From Bog-473 sp963840435 (GTDB lineage: Bacteria; Actinomycetota; Acidimicrobiia; Acidimicrobiales; RAAP-2), in NCBI GenBank assembly GCA_963840435.1, contig CAWIYY010000012.1, positions 496,001-560,000 on the forward strand: DNA of 64,000 nt. Direction: 5' to 3'. The position numbers and the translations under genes are program-made. Below the pieces are notes generated by a model. The model was not told where the DNA came from, ran no database searches, and saw only the letters and a program-made list of their open reading frames with translations. Positions 1-7,983 of the stretch are shown here, piece by piece (the stretch's first letter is position 1; each line of letters starts with the position of its first letter).

Positions 1-30
1 TGGACCCGCTACCGCTGGTACGAGGGGTAG
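1..30 (+). CDS. Possible C-terminal end of a gene cut by the window edge
   Basis: Frame 1 reads WTRYRWYEG followed by TAG at 28-30. The Trp/Tyr/Arg-rich tail looks protein-like, but nine residues cannot identify a family. The promoter at 67-95 starts the next unit, so this would be the end of a separate upstream gene. It could equally be chance. Confidence 0.25.
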   Translation, partial: WTRYRWYEG

Positions 31-66
31 GTCGCGGGTGGTGAACCCGGGTTCCGACAGGGGTAC

Positions 67-95
67 CTGACCGCCGAGTAGATACTGCGTATAGT
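67..95 (+). promoter_or_regulatory. Sigma-70-like promoter for the ABC transporter genes
   Basis: CTGACC at 67-72 (-35) lies 17 bp from TATAGT at 90-95 (-10), a near-consensus housekeeping promoter. The -10 overlaps a small inverted repeat, ATAC-TGC-GTAT (83-93), which could be a repressor half-site pair. It sits about 70 bp upstream of the first start codon. Confidence 0.5.
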
Positions 96-164
96 GCCTG
101 GTATGCACGCATTCCCGGTACGGCCCGGCGAGGACGGAGCTCCTCGCGAGAAGAGAGCGAGGAC

Positions 165-1124
165 ATGACCGACCTCCTCACACCGGACAGGACCGACGAA
201 TGGGCGGTCGAGACGCACGGGCTGACGAAGCGGTTCGGCGACAACATCGCCGTGAACGACGTCGAGCTTCTCGTTCCTCGGGGCTGTGCGTTCGGCTACC
301 TCGGCCCGAACGGCGCCGGCAAGACCACGTTGATCCGTGTGCTGCTGGGACTGACCCATGCCGACTCCGGCACCATGTCGCTCCTCGGACACCAGGTGCC
401 GCGCCATCGCGACCTGGCCCTGGCCCGCGTCGGCGCCATCGTCGACGAGCCCCGCTTCCACGGCCACCTCACCGGCCGCCAGAATCTGCAGATCCTGGCG
501 GCGGCCCGCGAGCCGGCGGCCAAGGGTCGAATCGAGCCGGCGCTCGAGCGGGTGGGCATCCTGCACCGCGCCAATGACAAGGTGTCGAAGTACTCCATGG
601 GTATGCGCCAACGCCTGGGCGTCGCCGCCTGTCTCCTGGGCGATCCGCAACTGCTGATCCTCGACGAGCCGATGAATGGCCTCGATCCCGGGGGGATGCT
701 CGAGATGCGCGACATGATCCTGTCGCTCGTCGCCGAGGGTCGCACGGTCGTGCTGTCATCCCACCTGCTCGACGAGGTGGAGCGCACCTGCCATGCGGTG
801 GCCATCGTGGATCGGGGCACCGTGATCCGGCAAGGCCCCATCGCCCAACTCCTGGCCGGCTCCTCCTTCGAGGTGCAGGTCGAGTGCGCCAGTCCTGACC
901 GGGCGAGCCAGCTGCTCGAGGGCACCGCGTTCGGCGCGCACGTCCAGATCGGTCCGGACGGCCTGGCCATCACGTTGCCCGAGGACACAACGCGCGACGC
1001 CATCGCGGAGATCAACCGCCTCCTGGTGGAGGGCGGAATCCCCGTGTACCGGCTCCAGCACATCCAGGCCTCGCTCGAGCAGTGGTTCCTGTCCGTGACG
1101 AGCCGACTGGGGGACTCGGAATGA
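165..1124 (+). CDS. ABC transporter ATP-binding protein
   Basis: This is the cytoplasmic ATPase of an ABC transporter. Walker A GPNGAGKTT is at residues 47-55, the signature helix around SMGMRQRL is at about 144-151, and Walker B LLILDEP is at about 163-169, followed by a D-loop and a switch histidine in SSHLLDE. The roughly 100-residue tail after the nucleotide-binding domain is typical of the DrrA/CcmA/NatA exporter-type subfamily. The ATG follows a purine-rich GAGCGAGGAC. The stop overlaps the permease start by 4 bases (ATGA), so the two are translationally coupled. The substrate cannot be told from the sequence; antibiotic, lipid or peptide export is usual for this class. Confidence 0.93.
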   Translation: MTDLLTPDRTDEWAVETHGLTKRFGDNIAVNDVELLVPRGCAFGYLGPNGAGKTTLIRVLLGLTHADSGTMSLLGHQVPRHRDLALARVGAIVDEPRFHGHLTGRQNLQILAAAREPAAKGRIEPALERVGILHRANDKVSKYSMGMRQRLGVAACLLGDPQLLILDEPMNGLDPGGMLEMRDMILSLVAEGRTVVLSSHLLDEVERTCHAVAIVDRGTVIRQGPIAQLLAGSSFEVQVECASPDRASQLLEGTAFGAHVQIGPDGLAITLPEDTTRDAIAEINRLLVEGGIPVYRLQHIQASLEQWFLSVTSRLGDSE

Positions 1125-2329
1125 CGACGACCTCCGACATCGCCGCGCCGCTGCCGGGGCCGGTCCCCGAGAGACCCCTGGCAGCGCCGCGGGGCGATCA
1201 CCGCGGCTCGTGGATCCCGACCTGGGGCATGGTCACCACGCGCTTCATGGAGCTCCGCAGGCGACGGGGACTGATGATCGCGCTGATCGCAGTCAACATC
1301 GGCATCCCGGTCGTCTTCCTCGCGGTGCGGCTCATCTCCCACGCAGTGGCCCCCAAGTCCTACGGCCCGGCCGGCGGCTACACCATCTTCACCACGCTGG
1401 TGGCGGGTTTCATGTACGTCTTCGGCTTCATCGTGGCGGCCGTCGTCGGCTGTACTGCGGGGTCGATCGACCTGACCGAAGGCATGTTCCGCCACCTCGT
1501 CATCACGGGCCGCTCCCGCCTGGCCCTGTACCTGGCCCGCATCCCCGCCGGGCTGGCCATCGTCATCGCCATGGTGGCAGTCGGCTACACGATCGTCTGC
1601 GCGGTGTGCGTGTTCGCCGCCCCGGCCCAGCTCAACTACGACGGGGTGACGGTGCCGCAGGGGCTCTCTCGCCCCGCCCTGGACAGCTGGGCGGCCGCGC
1701 ACGCTGACCAGGTCATCTGCAATTTCAACTTCAACGGGGGCCCAGGGCTCAACGGCCCGCCGCCGAACGTGCCGTGCGGGAACGGACAGACCAGCGGGCC
1801 CCCGCCCGGTTCCGTCATCAAGACACCGAAGGGCACGATCACCGTGCCCAACAACGAATCGCCCGCCCAAATCCGGGCGTTCGCCGTGGCGGTCGCCAAC
1901 CAGGACTACACCGACTACAGCGCGAACTTCACCGTCCCGTCGACGTCGTTGATGGTCGACGTCGGCCTGTGGATCGCGCTGGAGGCGACCATCGGATTCA
2001 TCGTCGGGCTCGGGTTGTCGTCACTGATGGGCCAGCGCACAGTGCCGGTGATCCTCCTCGTCGTGCTCGAGTTGATCTTCACGCCGCTCTTCAGCCGTCA
2101 CATCATTTCGCACCTGCTCAACGTCGAGCGAGGGATCGTCGGTGTCGCCATGGTTCACATCGAGCCCGGAGGCTTGCCAACGCCGTTCGGCGGGGGCGGC
2201 CCAGGCGGAGGCGCGGGTGGGAATCCGCTCATACCTGAGTCCACCTTGGCGGCCTCGCTGGTGATCGTGGGCTGGATCGTGTTCTGGACTGCAATCGGGG
2301 CCTGGCGGATGATGACCAGGGACGCGTGA
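1121..2329 (+). CDS. ABC transporter permease (ABC-2 type)
   Basis: This is the membrane partner of the upstream ATPase, with an ATG overlapping its stop. About six hydrophobic segments are visible: near residues 45-70, 80-110, 130-160, then three in the last 120 residues. Between segments 3 and 4 lies an unusually long extracytoplasmic loop of about 100 residues. The loop is rich in Gly, Pro and Asn and has two cysteines (in VICNF and VPCGN) that could form a disulfide. A Gly-rich stretch (GGGGPGGGAGG) lies before the last helix. An upstream ATG at 1082 would start inside the ATPase gene and was not used. Confidence 0.88.
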   Translation: MTTTSDIAAPLPGPVPERPLAAPRGDHRGSWIPTWGMVTTRFMELRRRRGLMIALIAVNIGIPVVFLAVRLISHAVAPKSYGPAGGYTIFTTLVAGFMYVFGFIVAAVVGCTAGSIDLTEGMFRHLVITGRSRLALYLARIPAGLAIVIAMVAVGYTIVCAVCVFAAPAQLNYDGVTVPQGLSRPALDSWAAAHADQVICNFNFNGGPGLNGPPPNVPCGNGQTSGPPPGSVIKTPKGTITVPNNESPAQIRAFAVAVANQDYTDYSANFTVPSTSLMVDVGLWIALEATIGFIVGLGLSSLMGQRTVPVILLVVLELIFTPLFSRHIISHLLNVERGIVGVAMVHIEPGGLPTPFGGGGPGGGAGGNPLIPESTLAASLVIVGWIVFWTAIGAWRMMTRDA

Positions 2330-2348
2330 CCCGCTCTCGCACTCCGAA

Positions 2349-3233
2349 CTATCCGTAGCCACCGCTCGGGATGTAGGGCCGGGGCGGCCCGTCCATGCCG
2401 CGTACCATCACCGGGCCGAAGGGCTGCAGCTCGATGCCGGCGGCCACGACCTCGCAAATGGCCCACTGCTGAGCCGACGTGAGCCAGTTGATCTCGATGG
2501 TCTCGCCGGCCGGGGCCTCGGCCAGCATGGTGCGCAGGACGAGGATGGCCGATTCTTCCTGGCGCGCGCCGAGCGTCACGATGCGATCGTCAGCGACCAC
2601 CGCGTAGGCCTGGTCAGCGTGGAGCAGCAGCCGGTTCCCCGGGTGGGCCAGCATGGCCACCACGTCGACGGTGCGGGCCGACCCGCGCACCGCGCGATCG
2701 ATCGCGGTCACGATATCCAACTCGCGCCCGGTCACCAGATCGGGCTCGAGCCGCACCACATCGTCGGGTCGGGTCACCGATCCGGGCCGCATGATGCCCC
2801 AGGCCGCCACAACCGGATGCAGGTGGAACCCGTGGCCGGTGTAGAGCGCCATGGCCTTGGGATCGCGAGAGCACTGGATGGTGCCCGGGCTCTGCGGGTC
2901 GCCGTGCGAGAGGGCGAGCCGCAGCAACTCGCGCCCGATTCCCTGTCCCTGCACGCCAGGGACCGCTCCGAGCTGCGAGAGCATCCAGTAGTCCTCTCGC
3001 ACGAATGACTGGGACACGCCGATGATGGCGCCGTCATCGTCCACCGCCACCCAGGAACCGCCGGGATCGGTGCCCAGGAAGTGGCGGGTCCGGTCGATCC
3101 GCCGCCGTTCGTCCTGGATGGAGTTCCCGGTGACCGGAAGACCGTGACGGGCCAGCATGGTCAGCAGCCCGCCCTCGAAGGCGGCCACGGCCCCGGGGGC
3201 GTCGGCCGTCTCCATCGGCCGGAACGTCACCAT
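2349..3233 (-). CDS. Two-domain GNAT family N-acetyltransferase
   Basis: The N-terminal half is a GNAT fold. The acetyl-CoA loop is visible as VQGQGIGRELL near residue 95, and SRDPKAMALYTGHGF corresponds to the motif-B region. The C-terminal half (about 170-294) is a second conserved domain ending in INWLTSAQQWA and PYIPSGGYG. The same architecture and end motifs recur in the gene at 20544-21455, so the two are paralogues. The start lies only 7 bases after the leuD stop, making this the last gene of greA-leuC-leuD-GNAT. The acetyl acceptor is unknown. Confidence 0.85.
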   Translation of the reverse strand: MVTFRPMETADAPGAVAAFEGGLLTMLARHGLPVTGNSIQDERRRIDRTRHFLGTDPGGSWVAVDDDGAIIGVSQSFVREDYWMLSQLGAVPGVQGQGIGRELLRLALSHGDPQSPGTIQCSRDPKAMALYTGHGFHLHPVVAAWGIMRPGSVTRPDDVVRLEPDLVTGRELDIVTAIDRAVRGSARTVDVVAMLAHPGNRLLLHADQAYAVVADDRIVTLGARQEESAILVLRTMLAEAPAGETIEINWLTSAQQWAICEVVAAGIELQPFGPVMVRGMDGPPRPYIPSGGYG

Positions 3234-3240
3234 CGGGTGT

Positions 3241-3831
3241 TCACGCGGAGGGCAAGAAGGCGGGACGCCGGCGCTCGTACGCCTCGATGTCGTCCACCCA
3301 GCGCAGCGAGAGCCCGATGTCGTCCCATCCGTGGAGCAGCCGCTCGCGAGTGAACTCGTCGAGCGGGAACGTCCCCGCCAGGCCGGCGGCCGGCGCCTCG
3401 ATGGTGCCGCGGGCCACGTCGACCGTGATCTCGAGGGAGGGATCCGCGGCGACGGCGTCGAGCAGGGCCCGGTCCAGCTCCTCGGACACCTGGACGGGCA
3501 ACAGCCCCTGCTTCGTGCAGTTGTTTCGGAAGATGTCGGCGAAGCGCGAGGAGATCACCGCCTCGAACCCGTAGTCCATCAGGGCCCAGACGGCGTGCTC
3601 GCGCGATGATCCGGTGCCGAAGTTGTGCCCGGCCACGAGGATGGTGGCGCCCACGAACTCTGCGTTGTTGAGCACGAAGTCCCGATCGTCACGCCATTCG
3701 GAGAACAGCCCGGCACCGAATCCCGTGCGCTCCACGCGCTTCAGCCAGTCGGACGGGATGATCTGGTCCGTGTCGACGTCGGTGCGATCGAGCGGCACCG
3801 CACGGCCCGTGACCACAATGACCGGCTTCAT
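3241..3831 (-). CDS. leuD: 3-isopropylmalate dehydratase small subunit
   Basis: LeuD is the swivel-domain subunit of isopropylmalate isomerase (leucine pathway). In the citramalate route it also acts on citramalate. The N-terminus has the DRTDVDTDQIIPSDWLKRV block typical of the family. NFGTGSSREHAVWAL near residues 70-85 contributes to the substrate site. The length of 196 residues is normal. The ATG at 3831 overlaps the leuC stop by 4 bases (ATGA), consistent with a stoichiometric LeuCD complex. A longer open frame to 4029 was rejected because the extra sequence is a leuC shadow. Confidence 0.96.
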   Translation of the reverse strand: MKPVIVVTGRAVPLDRTDVDTDQIIPSDWLKRVERTGFGAGLFSEWRDDRDFVLNNAEFVGATILVAGHNFGTGSSREHAVWALMDYGFEAVISSRFADIFRNNCTKQGLLPVQVSEELDRALLDAVAADPSLEITVDVARGTIEAPAAGLAGTFPLDEFTRERLLHGWDDIGLSLRWVDDIEAYERRRPAFLPSA

Positions 3832-5234
3832 CGGTCGAGATCCTCCGGTGTGGCGAACGTCCCGGCGACCGCAGTTGCCGCGGCAACCGCGGGCGAGACG
3901 AGGTGGGTCCGCCCACCGCGCCCTTGGCGCCCCTCGAAGTTCCGGTTGGACGTCGAGGCGCAGCGCTCGCCGACGGCGAGCTTGTCGGGATTCATGGCCA
4001 GGCACATGGAGCAACCGGGCTCGCGCCATTCGAAGCCGGCGGCGGTGAACACCTTGTCCAGGCCCTCGGCCTCGGCCTGCGCCTTGACCCGGTGGGAGCC
4101 CGGGACGGCCAGGGCGCGCAGGCCGGGCTGCACCGAGCGGCCTTCGAGCACCGCCGCCGCGGCCCGAAAGTCCTCGATGCGCGAGTTCGTGCAGCTGCCC
4201 AAGAAGACGGTGTCCACCTTGATCTGGCGCATGGGCGTCCCGGCCTCGAGTCCCATGTAGGCCAGCGCCCGTTGGGCCGCGTCCCGGTCACCCGGGTCGG
4301 CCATGGCCGCCGGGTCAGGCACCGAACCGGAGATCGACGTCACCTGGGCCGGATTGGTCCCCCAGGTGACGTGGGGCGTGATGGTGGCGGCGTCGAGCAC
4401 GACTTCCTTGTCGAAGGTGGCTCCCTCGTCGGTGGGTAGCGTGCGCCAGTAGGCCATGGCCGCATCCCAGTTCTCGCCCTTGGGGGCGTGATCGGTGTGG
4501 CGGACGTAGTCGAAGGTGGCTTCGTCGGGGGCGACCAGGCCCGCCCTGGCTCCGCCCTCGATCGACATGTTGCACAGGGTCATGCGGCCCTCCATGGAGA
4601 GGGCGCGGATGGCGGAGCCGCGGTACTCGATGATGTGTCCGATGCCCCCGCCGGTCCCGATGGTGCCGATGATGGCCAGCGCCACGTCCTTGGCCGTGAC
4701 CCCGGGCGCCAGGTCCCCTTCCACGGTGACCGCCATGGTCTTCGGGCGCACCTGGGGGAGGGTCTGGGTGGCCAGGACGTGCTCGACCTCACTGGTCCCC
4801 ATGCCGAACGCGATGGCGCCGAAGGCCCCGTGCGTCGAGGTGTGGCTGTCGCCGCACACGATCGTCATCCCGGGTTGGGTCCAGCCCTGCTCCGGCCCGA
4901 TGATGTGAACGATGCCTTGATTGGGGTCACCCATGGGAAAGCAGGTGATGCCGTACTCGGCGGTGTTGTCGTTGAGGACCTGCAGCTGCTTGGCGGACAC
5001 CGGGTCCTCGACCGGCTTGTCGATGTCCTTGGTCGGCACGTTGTGGTCGGCGGTGGCCACGGTCAGGTCGGGCCGCCGGACGCCCCTGCCAGCCAGGCGC
5101 AGGCCGTCGAAGGCCTGGGGCGACGTGACTTCGTGGACGAGGTGGAGATCGATGAAGAGGAGGTCGGGTTCGCCCTCGGCCGAGTGCACCACGTGGGCGT
5201 CCCAGATCTTCTCGATGATGGTGCGAGGAGCCAT
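3828..5234 (-). CDS. leuC: 3-isopropylmalate dehydratase large subunit
   Basis: LeuC is the aconitase-family 4Fe-4S catalytic subunit. The protein opens with TIIEKIWDAHVV. Cluster ligands are visible as GSCTNSR (about residue 346) and CSMC (about 406-409), and the GDSHTSTHGAFGA substrate-binding block is present. Length is 468 residues. It catalyses isomerisation of 2-isopropylmalate to 3-isopropylmalate and, with CimA in the neighbouring operon, citramalate to methylmalate. Its ATG overlaps the greA stop by one base, so it is coupled to greA upstream and leuD downstream. The cluster makes it a natural client of the suf genes at 53-62 kb. Confidence 0.97.
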   Translation of the reverse strand: MAPRTIIEKIWDAHVVHSAEGEPDLLFIDLHLVHEVTSPQAFDGLRLAGRGVRRPDLTVATADHNVPTKDIDKPVEDPVSAKQLQVLNDNTAEYGITCFPMGDPNQGIVHIIGPEQGWTQPGMTIVCGDSHTSTHGAFGAIAFGMGTSEVEHVLATQTLPQVRPKTMAVTVEGDLAPGVTAKDVALAIIGTIGTGGGIGHIIEYRGSAIRALSMEGRMTLCNMSIEGGARAGLVAPDEATFDYVRHTDHAPKGENWDAAMAYWRTLPTDEGATFDKEVVLDAATITPHVTWGTNPAQVTSISGSVPDPAAMADPGDRDAAQRALAYMGLEAGTPMRQIKVDTVFLGSCTNSRIEDFRAAAAVLEGRSVQPGLRALAVPGSHRVKAQAEAEGLDKVFTAAGFEWREPGCSMCLAMNPDKLAVGERCASTSNRNFEGRQGRGGRTHLVSPAVAAATAVAGTFATPEDLDR

Positions 5235-5734
5235 CAGCGGGTCACCGCGACGATGTGCACCTTCAACATGCCACCCGGCGCCTTGTACTCGACCGCCTCG
5301 CCGGCTCCATGGCCGACGAGGACCTGACCCAGGGGCGAGCTGGGCGAGACGACCTGGAGGTCCCCCTGGCGCTCCTCGATGGAGCCCACGAAGAACTGCT
5401 GGGTGTCGTCCTCGTCGTCCCCGTCGTAGCGCAGGGTGACCGTGCTGCCCAAGGAGACCGACCCGTCGTCGGCTCCGCTGTCGGTGACCAGCTCGACGTC
5501 CTTGAGCATGGCCTGGAGCTGGCGGATGCGCGACTCCATCTTCCCCTGGAAGTCCTTGGCCGCGTGGTAGTCACCGTTCTCCGAGAGGTCGCCCAGGGCC
5601 CGTGCCGCCTCGATCTGCTGGGCGATCTCCACCCGGCCCCGCGTCGTCAGATCCTCGAGCTCGGCGACCAGCCGGTCGAGGGTGGCCTGGGTCAACTTCG
5701 TGGGTTCTGTCTGGTTGGCGGAAACGTTCGTCAC
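5234..5734 (-). CDS. greA: Transcription elongation factor GreA
   Basis: GreA rescues backtracked RNA polymerase by stimulating transcript cleavage. The N-terminal coiled coil (about residues 8-80) carries LTQATLDRLVAELEDL and the ALGDLSENGDYHAAK region, whose tip acidic residues reach the polymerase active site. The C-terminal FKBP-like domain includes SPLGQVLVGHGAGE. I chose GTG at 5734 because it gives the family length (166 residues) and has AAGGA 8-9 bases upstream. greA is the first gene of a leftward operon with leuC, leuD and a GNAT. That leads to an unusual pairing of an elongation factor with leucine synthesis. Confidence 0.95.
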   Translation of the reverse strand: MTNVSANQTEPTKLTQATLDRLVAELEDLTTRGRVEIAQQIEAARALGDLSENGDYHAAKDFQGKMESRIRQLQAMLKDVELVTDSGADDGSVSLGSTVTLRYDGDDEDDTQQFFVGSIEERQGDLQVVSPSSPLGQVLVGHGAGEAVEYKAPGGMLKVHIVAVTR

Positions 5735-5836
5735 GGCGAGTCCTTCGGGAGGCGGGCGTGCGCCGGTGCGGGGCACGGCGTCGGCCCCACCAGGGTATCC
5801 GGCTCGGAAGGGCCCTGGACCCGGACGGGGGCACTG

Positions 5837-5866
5837 TTGACGGGGGCTCCCCGGTTGCGAGAGACT
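5837..5866 (+). promoter_or_regulatory. Candidate promoter of the leuB leader transcript
   Basis: TTGACG (5837-5842) matches a -35 box. The best -10, GAGACT at 5861-5866 with an 18-bp spacer, is weak. Initiation about 7 bases beyond it would fall at or just before the leader ATG at 5876, implying a nearly leaderless transcript. Actinobacteria use such transcripts often. The assignment rests on sequence only. Confidence 0.4.
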
Positions 5867-5875
5867 GAGGGGGTT

Positions 5876-5914
5876 ATGCGTCGCTCCGAGAACTCTGTAG
5901 GCATTATTCACTAG
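5876..5914 (+). CDS. Putative Val/Ile leader peptide for attenuation
   Basis: A 12-codon frame encodes MRRSENSVGIIH and stops with TAG immediately before a hairpin. Val is GTA and both Ile codons are ATT. Both are unusual here, since the following biosynthetic genes use GTC/GTG and ATC almost exclusively. No ribosome-binding site precedes the ATG, which fits leaderless initiation from the TTGACG promoter. A ribosome short of charged tRNA-Ile or tRNA-Val would stall just ahead of the 5914-5936 hairpin. The peptide is too short for homology evidence, so the call rests on position, codon content and downstream structure. Confidence 0.6.
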   Translation: MRRSENSVGIIH

Positions 5915-5965
5915 GCGCGCCACACCCACGCGCGCCTCGAACCGTCCACACTGTGGGCGGTTTTT
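5914..5965 (+). terminator. Tandem hairpins forming a candidate transcription attenuator
   Basis: Hairpin 1 pairs GGCGCGC (5914-5920) with GCGCGCC (5930-5936) around a 9-base loop. Hairpin 2 pairs AACCGTCCA (5940-5948) with TGGGCGGTT (5954-5962), one G-T wobble, and runs into five Ts (5961-5965), the form of an intrinsic terminator. CCCAC in the first loop (5925-5929) can instead pair with GTGGG of the terminator arm (5953-5957), giving a possible antiterminator. It lies between the leader peptide stop and leuB, 57 bases before the leuB start. Confidence 0.65.
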
Positions 5966-6022
5966 CAATTCCGGGGCACATGCAGCTTCAGAGCACATTC
6001 AGCACACGAGGGAGAAGGAACT

Positions 6023-7048
6023 GTGAGCACCAGGCATCGGGTCGCCGTCATCGGTGGGGATGGCATCGGGCCGGAGGTCTGCGCCGAGGCGCTCAAGGTG
6101 GTCAGCGCGGCCGGCGTCGACCTGGACATCACGGAGTACGACCTGGGGGCGGCGCGCTACCTGCGCGACGGGGCGGTGCTGCCCGACGCGACGCTGGCCG
6201 AGCTGCGCGGGTTCGAGGCGATCCTCCTGGGTGCGGTCGGACCGCCCGTCGGTGACACGTCGGTGCCGCCGGGCACGCTCGAACGGGGCCTGCTCCTGCG
6301 CCTGCGTTTCGAGCTCGACCTCTACGTGAACCTCCGACCCTTTGCCGGTGTGCCCGGGTCCATCGCCCAGGGCGCCGACTTCGCCGTCGTGCGCGAGAAC
6401 ACCGAGGGCACCTACGCCGGCGAGGGCGGCTTCCTGCGCAAGGGCACACCCAACGAGGTGGCCACGCAGGGCTCGGTCAACACCCGGATGGGGGCCGAGC
6501 GGTGCACCCGGTTCGCCTTCGAGCTGGCGTCACGCCGGAGCAACAAGCTGACGCTCGTCCACAAGACGAACGTGCTCACCTTCGCCGGTGATCTCTGGCA
6601 GCGCACGGTGACCGAGGTCTCGGACGACTACCCCGACGTGACCTGGGACTACAACCACGTCGACGCGGCCTGCATCTACCTGGTGGAGCAGCCGAAGCGC
6701 TACGACGTGATCGTGACCGACAACCTCTTCGGGGACATCCTCACGGACCTGGCCGGCGCCGTGAGCGGTGGGATCGGCTTCGCCGCCTCGGCCAACCTGA
6801 ACCCGGCGCGCACCGGGCCCTCCCTCTTCGAGCCCGTCCACGGCGCCGCGCACGACATCGCCGGCCAGGGCGTGGCCAATCCGCTGGCCGCCATCCACTC
6901 GGCCGGCCTCATGCTCGAGCACCTGGGTGAGGCCGCCGCCGCCGCCCGTATCCTCAAGGCGCTCGCCGCCCAGTCCGATTCCATGTCAACGTCCACCGAA
7001 CAGCTGTCCACCTCCGCCGTGGGCGACGCCATCGCAGAAAGGCTGTAG
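6023..7048 (+). CDS. leuB: 3-isopropylmalate dehydrogenase
   Basis: LeuB oxidatively decarboxylates 3-isopropylmalate to 2-ketoisocaproate using NAD. Family enzymes also convert 3-methylmalate to 2-oxobutyrate in the citramalate route to isoleucine. Seen: the N-terminal GGDGIGPEV; the arginines of the substrate site in LERGLLLRLR; NLRPF; VRENTEGTYAG; and the metal-site block VTDNLFGDILTDLAGAVSGGIG. Length is 341 residues. The GTG start at 6023 follows GGAGAAGGAA. It is the first structural gene after the leader-peptide attenuator and is followed 5 bases later by ilvE. A related decarboxylating dehydrogenase (tartrate or homoisocitrate type) is less likely given its neighbours. Confidence 0.93.
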   Translation: MSTRHRVAVIGGDGIGPEVCAEALKVVSAAGVDLDITEYDLGAARYLRDGAVLPDATLAELRGFEAILLGAVGPPVGDTSVPPGTLERGLLLRLRFELDLYVNLRPFAGVPGSIAQGADFAVVRENTEGTYAGEGGFLRKGTPNEVATQGSVNTRMGAERCTRFAFELASRRSNKLTLVHKTNVLTFAGDLWQRTVTEVSDDYPDVTWDYNHVDAACIYLVEQPKRYDVIVTDNLFGDILTDLAGAVSGGIGFAASANLNPARTGPSLFEPVHGAAHDIAGQGVANPLAAIHSAGLMLEHLGEAAAAARILKALAAQSDSMSTSTEQLSTSAVGDAIAERL

Positions 7049-7053
7049 CCGCC

Positions 7054-7983
7054 ATGCCCATCACCCCCACCGAGAAGATCTGGATGGACGGCGAGCTGGT
7101 CGACTGGGCCGACGCCACCGTGCACGTGCTCACGCACACCATGCACTACGGATCGGGCGTGTTCGAAGGCATCCGCGCCTACCCGACGAGCCGCGGTGTG
7201 GCCGTCTTCCGGCTGGGCGACCACATCCGCCGTTTGTTCGCGTCGGCGAAGATCTTCATGATCGACGTGCCGTTCACCGTCGACCAGATCGTCGAGGCAT
7301 GCCGCGAGGTCGTCCGGGTCAACGGGCTGCACGACGGCTGCTACCTGCGCCCGCTCGTGTACCTCGGCTACGGCGAGATGGGCCTCAACCCACTGCCCTG
7401 CCCGGTCAACGTCTCGGTGGCGGCCTGGCCCTGGGGCACCTACCTCGGTGACGAGGGCATCGCCAACGGCGTGTCGGTCAAGATCAGCTCGTGGCGCCGT
7501 CACGACCCGAACGCCGTCCCGACAGCAGCCAAGGGAACGGGCATGTACGCCAACTCCTCGCTGGCCAAGGTGGAGGCGCTCAAGGCGGGCTACGACGAGG
7601 CCATCCTGCTGGCGCCGAACGGGAACGTCAGCGAATGCACCGGGGAGAACATCTTCATCGTGCGCGACGGCGTGCTCTTCACCCCGCCCACTTCCGACGC
7701 CGGCGCGCTGGAAGGGATCACGCAGGACTCCGTCGAGACGATCGCCCGGGACCTGGGCTACGAGGTGCAGCACGAGCCGATCATCCGCACGGACCTGTAC
7801 CTGGCCGACGAGGCCTTCTTGACCGGCACAGCGGCCGAGGTCGTGCCGATCCGGGCCGTCGACGACCGGCCCGTCGGTCCCGGCCACCCCGGCAAGATCA
7901 CGAAGGAGATCCAGCAGACCTTCTTCGCCACGGTCCGCGGTGAGGTGGACCAATACAAGGAGTGGCTGGACCATGTCGACTGA
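7054..7983 (+). CDS. ilvE: Branched-chain amino-acid aminotransferase
   Basis: This PLP fold-type IV transaminase carries out the last step of Leu, Ile and Val synthesis. The N-terminus IWMDGELVDW and the HYGSGVFEGIRAY block are hallmark IlvE sequences. The Schiff-base lysine is about K160 in TAAKGTGMYANSSLAK, and NVSECTGENIFIV holds the cofactor-phosphate region. Length is 309 residues. It lies 5 bases after leuB and overlaps cimA by 11 bases, so the three are one transcript. As the shared final transaminase it suits an operon sensing Ile and Val. Confidence 0.96.
   Translation: MPITPTEKIWMDGELVDWADATVHVLTHTMHYGSGVFEGIRAYPTSRGVAVFRLGDHIRRLFASAKIFMIDVPFTVDQIVEACREVVRVNGLHDGCYLRPLVYLGYGEMGLNPLPCPVNVSVAAWPWGTYLGDEGIANGVSVKISSWRRHDPNAVPTAAKGTGMYANSSLAKVEALKAGYDEAILLAPNGNVSECTGENIFIVRDGVLFTPPTSDAGALEGITQDSVETIARDLGYEVQHEPIIRTDLYLADEAFLTGTAAEVVPIRAVDDRPVGPGHPGKITKEIQQTFFATVRGEVDQYKEWLDHVD

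Noticed and set aside
296..1870. Long minus-strand open frame antisense to the ABC genes
   Set aside because: Arg/Gly/His-rich shadow of high-GC coding sequence. The plus-strand frames carry all ABC motifs.
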